7,892 nucleotides of DNA, taken from the NCBI GenBank assembly GCA_013817065.1, contig JACDDJ010000190.1:1-7892 (forward strand), written 5' to 3'. A program made the translations under genes and the position numbers. This DNA comes from Acidobacteriota bacterium (lineage in GTDB: Bacteria; Acidobacteriota; Vicinamibacteria; Vicinamibacterales; 2-12-FULL-66-21). The notes under the pieces were generated by a model, which worked only from the letters and a program-made list of their open reading frames with translations, searched no databases and had not been told where the DNA came from. This document shows, one piece after another, positions 4,513-7,892 of this stretch (positions are counted from its first letter, which is position 1; the number at the start of each line of letters is the position of its first letter).

Positions 4513-5325
4513 ATGGCCGGCGTACTGTTGCCCGACGCATTGTGGGATCTGATCGAACCGCTCTTACCCGTTCCGCCGCCGCGACCGGATGGTGGACGGC
4601 CGCGCGTCCCTGACCGCGCCTGCCTCACTGGCATCCTGTTCGTCCTGCGTAGCGGGATTCCGTGGCAGATGCTGCCGAAGGAATTGGGCTGCGGTTCCGG
4701 CATGCCGTGTTGGCGACGCGTGCGCGATTGGCAGCAGGACGGCCTCTGGGACCTGATGCACTTCGCGCTTCTGAGTTGGCTCGCGCGCGACGGCGGCATC
4801 GATTGGTCCCGCGCCATCGTGGACAGTTGTTCGGTGCGTGCGGTGTGTGGCGGGACGCAGACCGGTCCGGACCCCACCGACCGCGCCAAGCGCGGGAGCA
4901 AACGGCATCTGATCTGTGATGGACAAGGCGTTCCGCTGGCGGTCCGCCTCACCGGCGCCAACCGGAACGACTTCACAAGAAGCCTTGGCCCTGGTCGATG
5001 CCATTCCACCCCTGCAAGGCGAGCGCGGCCGACCCCTGTGCCGGCCGGCCTGCGTGCTCGGCGACCGCGGCTATGACGCGGCGGCCATCCGGCACGGATT
5101 GCGGGCGCTCACATCCTGCCACTGCTGGCCATGCGCCGCACCAAACACGGCAGCGGCTTGGGACGATGGCGCTGGGTGGCTGAGCGAACGTTTGCGTGGC
5201 TCAATCAGTTTCGCCGGCTTCGGGTCCGGTACGACAAGCGGGCCGACATCCACCAGGCGTTCCTCTCTCTCGGCTGTGTGTGGATTTGCTGGCAGTCGCT
5301 CCGCAAGGGCTGGATGACGGCCTGA
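4513..5325 (+). pseudogene. IS5-family transposase with two compensating frameshifts
   Basis: ATG 4513 starts [20 protein letters not shown], then '[20 protein letters not shown]', '[17 protein letters not shown]' and '[10 protein letters not shown]' with the first catalytic Asp (D104). At about 4972, after 'GANRND', one extra T moves the protein to the next frame: '[20 protein letters not shown]', then '[19 protein letters not shown]' with the second Asp. Near 5108 one base is lost and the first frame returns: 'HILPLLAMRRTKHGSGLGRW', then 'VAERTFAWLNQFRRLRVRYD' with the catalytic Glu, ending at 5325 in 'LRKGWMTA'. The net shift is zero and the family sequence continues on both sides, so only two single-base changes break the gene, leaving about 45 residues out of frame. 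Programmed shifting is unlikely because two opposite shifts would be needed and no slippery run is seen. An ATG 10 bases upstream, in a tandem repeat, is out of frame. Confidence 0.85.
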
Positions 5326-5495
5326 ACGGGCTTCTCGACCCGTCCGGAGGCCGGAAAGATAAACACTGCGCGATAAGGTAGGAGGAATCCGGCGCATCCC
5401 AGAGCCGTTTCGGGTCGTCGAATGAATGACGGTATTCCCGATGGCCAACGAAGTCGTGGTCATCGTGTCGTCGTCCGTGCCCGAATCTGCCGACC

Positions 5496-5512
5496 CCATT
5501 CATTCTGAATGG
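5496..5512. repeat. Perfect 7-bp hairpin upstream of the O-methyltransferase
   Basis: ccattca (5496-5502) and tgaatgg (5506-5512) are exact reverse complements around a ttc loop. The repeat lies about 43 bases before the TATACT hexamer and about 58 before the ATG at 5570. It could be a regulator site or a weak mRNA hairpin of upstream origin. No U-tract follows. The rest of 5326-5569 shows no recognisable gene. Confidence 0.45.
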
Positions 5513-5554
5513 ACGATAGGACCATGGGGCTGCTGCAGAAGGAGCGAAGGGCGT

Positions 5555-5560
5555 TATACT
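5555..5560 (+). promoter_or_regulatory. -10 hexamer immediately before the O-methyltransferase
   Basis: TATACT is a good sigma-70 -10 box ending 9 bases before ATG 5570, so transcription would start within a few bases of the ATG. No Shine-Dalgarno lies between them, so leaderless translation is likely. A -35 box at 17 bases (gctgca) is poor. Confidence 0.45.
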
Positions 5561-5569
5561 CCCTCCACC

Positions 5570-6562
5570 ATGACCAATCCTGCCGACGACCTGTTACGAA
5601 TTTCGATGAGTCACGGCCTCCCTCGGTGTCTTCATGCGGTGGCAGAACTCGGTATCGCGGATGCCTTAGGGGAATCGCCGCGAAGCGCGGAGGAACTGGC
5701 GAGCGACACCGGAACACATGCGGGAGCGCTGGCGCGCACGCTGCGCGTCCTTTCCGCTGAAGGCATCTTTGAGGCTCGTGATGGCGCGTGGGGCCACACG
5801 CCGGCATCGCGCTTACTGCGATCGGATCATCCGCAATCGATGAGATCGTTTGTCCGGATGATCGGTTTGTCCGTGTACTGGCGAGGATTTGAGTATTTCG
5901 CCGATGCCTTGACTACCGGACAGTCCATTCAAGAGAAAGTCGTCCCAGGCGGTTATTGGAACTACCTCAGCGAGAATCCGCAGGCGGCCCGTCTTTTCGA
6001 CGAGGCGATGATGGGAAAAGCGGCGGGACAAATTGCCGGCGTCTTGAGGTCCTACGACTTTTCCGCCTTTGTAACAATCGCCGACATCGGCGGCGGCCGT
6101 GGTCATTTATTGGCAGCCGTGCTGCAAGCCGCGCCCCGAGCTCACGGAGTGCTGTTCGATCAGCCGCATGTGACGGCCGCTGCTCAGGCTGCCGGAATGG
6201 AATCGGAACGGCTCCGGGTGCACCCTGGAGATTTCTTCATAGATGCCCTGCCTTCCGCCGATTGCTATCTCATCATGCAGGTAATCCACGACTGGGACGA
6301 TCCGAATGCCGCTCGGATTTTAGCCGCTATTCGAAAGGCGGCGGCGCCAGGTGCGAAGCTCCTGCTGATCGAGTGCATTGTTCCGGAGGATTCGAAGCCG
6401 AGCTGGACGAAGATGCTCGATCTACAAATGCTGACGCTGCTGTCGGGAAAAGAGCGAACAGAGAAAGAGTATTCGGAAATGCTTCGAACCGCCGGCTTCC
6501 GCCTGGATCAAACGATTGATGTCGGGATGTCGACTTCAATTTTGGAGTCAGTTGCGGTTTAA
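5570..6562 (+). CDS. SAM-dependent O-methyltransferase, hydroxyindole/caffeate type (330 aa)
   Basis: This 330-residue enzyme has the normal family length and two domains. Residues 12-90 form the N-terminal winged-helix dimerisation part ('LHAVAELGIADAL' 21-33, 'EELASDTGTHAGALARTLRV' 41-60). From about 105 is the SAM-binding Rossmann domain: motif I DIGGGRG (172-178), FDQPH (196-200), HPGDFF (218-223) and the catalytic H240 in QVIHDWDDPNA (237-247), then 'LLLIECIVPED' (264-274). This matches small-molecule O-methyltransferases that use a His base to methylate a phenolic or similar hydroxyl; relatives act in pigment, polyketide and phenazine pathways. The substrate cannot be told from sequence. 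Frame is open upstream to 5426, but ATG 5570 is chosen because it begins the domain and follows TATACT by 9 bases. It appears intact, unlike most neighbours. The next methyltransferase, 354 bases downstream, is on the same strand but probably transcribed separately. Confidence 0.85.
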   Translation: MTNPADDLLRISMSHGLPRCLHAVAELGIADALGESPRSAEELASDTGTHAGALARTLRVLSAEGIFEARDGAWGHTPASRLLRSDHPQSMRSFVRMIGLSVYWRGFEYFADALTTGQSIQEKVVPGGYWNYLSENPQAARLFDEAMMGKAAGQIAGVLRSYDFSAFVTIADIGGGRGHLLAAVLQAAPRAHGVLFDQPHVTAAAQAAGMESERLRVHPGDFFIDALPSADCYLIMQVIHDWDDPNAARILAAIRKAAAPGAKLLLIECIVPEDSKPSWTKMLDLQMLTLLSGKERTEKEYSEMLRTAGFRLDQTIDVGMSTSILESVAV

Positions 6563-6916
6563 AGAAGAACTACGTGCGTCCGCCCGCACAAGATCGATCG
6601 ATTCTGGTGACAATACGGATGAATCTCATTTTTGCGTGTTGGTCGATTGTCGAACGCGCGGCGCGGAGCGATTACTCCCATAAACGCCGTAGCGGCCTCC
6701 AACAACGGCGGGGCCAGTCGGAAGACCCTTCGCGACTGATCAAGAGTAGTCTGGCCAATGTCTGATCTGTAGGAATGCCCCATCCGAGGATACTGACCAA
6801 TCTCGGCGGCGCTGCCTTCTGTGGAGCCCGAGCCGTTGAGGGCGTGGACAGTCGAACCTGGCCGCAGCTGAGTGCCAGGAAATGGGGTTGTATACCCATG
6901 ACATTGGACCGGTGAC
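6563..6916. other. 354-base intergenic stretch without a recognised gene
   Basis: A small GC-rich hairpin gtgcg-tccgcc-cgcac (6574-6589) lies 11 bases after the O-methyltransferase stop, without a U-tract, so it is at best a weak terminator. A 119-codon open frame on the minus strand (6918 to 6559) has no recognisable motif. TATACC at 6891-6896 is a possible -10 box for the methyltransferase starting at 6917. Nothing else is supported. Confidence 0.5.
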
Positions 6917-7718
6917 ATGACTGCAGACGAGCGCCTGATTTCTAAGCGATTCCCTCGCGCATCGGCCTACGATCCGGAATGGATCATCGCCGGCGCCAGC
7001 GGCGGCGCCAACACGCTGTGGCTCACCGAGTGGCTCGCCGACGCACTCGAGTTGCGGCCCACCCATGCGAGTATTGGACCTCGGCTGCGGGCGGGCGACG
7101 TCCTCAGTCTTCCTACACCGGGAGTTCGGCGTGCAGGTCTGGGCGACCGACCTGTGGTTCAGCCCTGAAGACAACCTTCAACGCGTACGGGATGCCAGCG
7201 TCGACAATGGCGTGTTTCCCATCCATGCCGATGCACGGTCGCTGCCGTTCGCGACGGAATTTTTCGACGCGATCGTGTGTATCGACTCCTTCGTCTACTA
7301 CGGGACGGACGACCTGTACCTGAACTATCTCGCTCGGTTCCACAAGCCGGGCGGCGTGCTGGGCGTCGCGGGGGCTGGTCTGATGCAGGACATCGAAGGA
7401 CCCGTGCCGGAGCATCTGCAAGGGTGGTGGGAGCCGAGCATGTGCTGCCTGCATTCCGCGGCATGGTGGCGACGGCACTGGGAGCAAACCGGCATCCTGG
7501 ACATCGAGTTGGCCGACACCCTTCGCGACGGCTGGCAGTTGTGGAGGGACTGGCAAACGGTGATCGCCCCGGACAACTCGCCGGAGATCCAAGCATTGAA
7601 CGCGGATCGCGGCAGCTATCTCGGTTACGTCCGCCTCGTCGGCCCGCGCCTGGATGAGCCGATCGTGTCCGTTCCAACCCAATACACCAAGACACCTTTG
7701 CTGCGCAGTTCGGACTGA
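6917..7718 (+). pseudogene. Class I SAM-dependent methyltransferase, split by a one-base insertion near 7060
   Basis: ATG 6917 gives MTADERLISKRFPRASAYDP, 'EWIIAGASGGANTLWLTEW' and 'LADALELRPT'. The protein then continues one frame over from 7065: MRVLDLGCGRATSSVFLHRE (SAM motif I DLGCGR), 'FGVQVWATDLWFSPEDNLQR', 'VFPIHADARSLPFATEFFDA', 'VCIDSFVYYGTDDLYLNYLA', 'KPGGVLGVAGAGLMQD', 'LHSAAWWRRHWEQTGILDIE' and 'GWQLWRDW', ending at 7718. Joined it is about 266 residues, the expected size of a soluble class I methyltransferase family I recall with exactly this N-terminus (KRFPR-x-x-AY-x-PEW, LWLTEWL). Removing one C from cggcccacccatg (7055-7067) restores R-P-T-M. An alternative is translation starting at ATG 7065, which keeps the SAM motif but drops 49 conserved residues. 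Substrate unknown. TATACC at 6891-6896 may be its -10; no good Shine-Dalgarno. Confidence 0.75.
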
Positions 7719-7804
7719 ATCACCTCTGCGGACACTGCCTCGGATAGGTAGCGAGTGACGCCGTAGTGTTTACCGATGCGTTCAAGGGGTCCCGCACGCT
7801 GCGC

Positions 7805-7892
7805 TCAACGCCTGGGGTTTTGATAGCCCTCAATATAGCCTTCCTTCCGGTAGCTCCGTTGCGTCAACTCGAAGAAACGGCGCACACGCTCC
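7805..7892 (-). pseudogene. 3' part of an unknown minus-strand gene, interrupted by TGA
   Basis: Reading leftward from the window edge, the minus-strand frame gives 28 residues, 'ERVRRFFELTQRSYRKEGYI' then 'EGYQNPRR', and meets TGA at 7807-7805. The same frame continues with protein-like sequence, 'AQRAGPLERIGKHYGVTRYL' then 'SEAVSAEVIQ', into the end of the methyltransferase at about 7718. This suggests a longer gene with a premature stop, or a natural C-terminus followed by chance open sequence. No family recognised; one edge is outside the window. Confidence 0.35.

Larger units (their letters stand above)
4432..5325 (+). mobile_element. IS5-family element (IS427-like), right end missing
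   Basis: The left tip gaggctgtaacaaaa (4432-4446) resembles IS427-group ends and is preceded by CTAA, in keeping with this group's TA-containing targets. It is followed by an IS5 transposase from 4513. The reverse complement of this tip is not found in the bases after the transposase stop at 5325, where it would be expected almost at once. The element has therefore lost its right terminus or diverged there; the end coordinate is simply the end of the gene. Confidence 0.65.

Noticed and set aside
4960..5115. Programmed frameshifting in the IS5 transposase
   Set aside because: Two opposite shifts would be needed and neither site has a slippery A or T run.
5426..5569. Longer N-terminus for the O-methyltransferase
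   Set aside because: The extra 48 residues are not family-like, and the TATACT hexamer sits just before ATG 5570.
6559..6918. 119-codon minus-strand ORF between the two methyltransferases
   Set aside because: No motif, no Shine-Dalgarno and unnatural composition; it is not supported as a gene.
7113..7682. 189-codon minus-strand open frame
   Set aside because: Antisense shadow of the SAM methyltransferase, which carries the DLGCG motif.
7805..7807. TGA as selenocysteine
   Set aside because: No SECIS-like hairpin was recognised and the surrounding sequence (R-R before the stop) is not like a selenoprotein site.
1..7892. CRISPR array, rRNA or intact tRNA
   Set aside because: No regularly spaced repeats, rRNA-like sequence or complete cloverleaf was found by eye.

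Overview
This is a GC-rich accessory segment (about 60% G+C by eye) full of broken insertion sequences, small phage-like genes and methyltransferase genes. It holds no rRNA, CRISPR array, replication gene or lineage marker. The IS mix (IS630, IS1-like, IS21, IS5), a HGGxSTG zinc protein and small CxxC proteins resemble what I recall from soil or groundwater bacteria of the Acidobacteria, Nitrospirota, Methylomirabilota or Rokubacteria type. That placement is inference and weak.

Layout. Positions 1-198 are the 5' end of an IS630-family element on the minus strand. It appears inserted at a CTAG site inside an IS1-like transposase, whose catalytic remainder runs to 924. Twenty bases later a beta-type DNA adenine/cytosine-N4 methyltransferase (945-1514) begins with an intact DPPF motif, but it is cut near 1492 by the left end of an IS21-family element. 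The IS21 istA gene (1518-2212) has an internal deletion and lacks its 3' end. On the minus strand, 2225-2660 encode two tightly spaced small cysteine-rich proteins that look intact. Positions 2661-3415 contain little recognisable coding: a tRNA-like fold without an anticodon arm, a 9-bp inverted repeat and an Arg/Ala-rich frame without a start codon. A minus-strand gene pair (4220 down to 3416) encodes a terminase-small-subunit-like protein overlapping a HGGxSTG-domain gene interrupted by an in-frame TAG. An IS5-family transposase (4513-5325) carries two compensating frameshifts and has lost its right end. Positions 5570-6562 encode an apparently intact hydroxyindole/caffeate-type O-methyltransferase. 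Positions 6917-7718 encode a second class I SAM methyltransferase split by a one-base shift. The right edge holds the end of a minus-strand frame interrupted by TGA.

How the genes relate. The first third is a nested pile of insertions (IS630 into IS1-like; IS21 into the DNA methyltransferase). The two small-molecule-type methyltransferases on the right share a direction but are 354 bases apart, so a shared pathway is only a guess. Two of the three methyltransferase genes have a -10-like hexamer 8-9 bases before ATG and no Shine-Dalgarno, suggesting leaderless mRNA; the phage-like pair has strong Shine-Dalgarno sequences. The many single-base disruptions could mean real decay or assembly indel errors, and the sequence alone cannot separate these. 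I see no clear new defence or biosynthetic system. The best leads are the two-gene zinc-protein unit, the amber-interrupted HGGxSTG operon and the anticodon-less tRNA-like fold.
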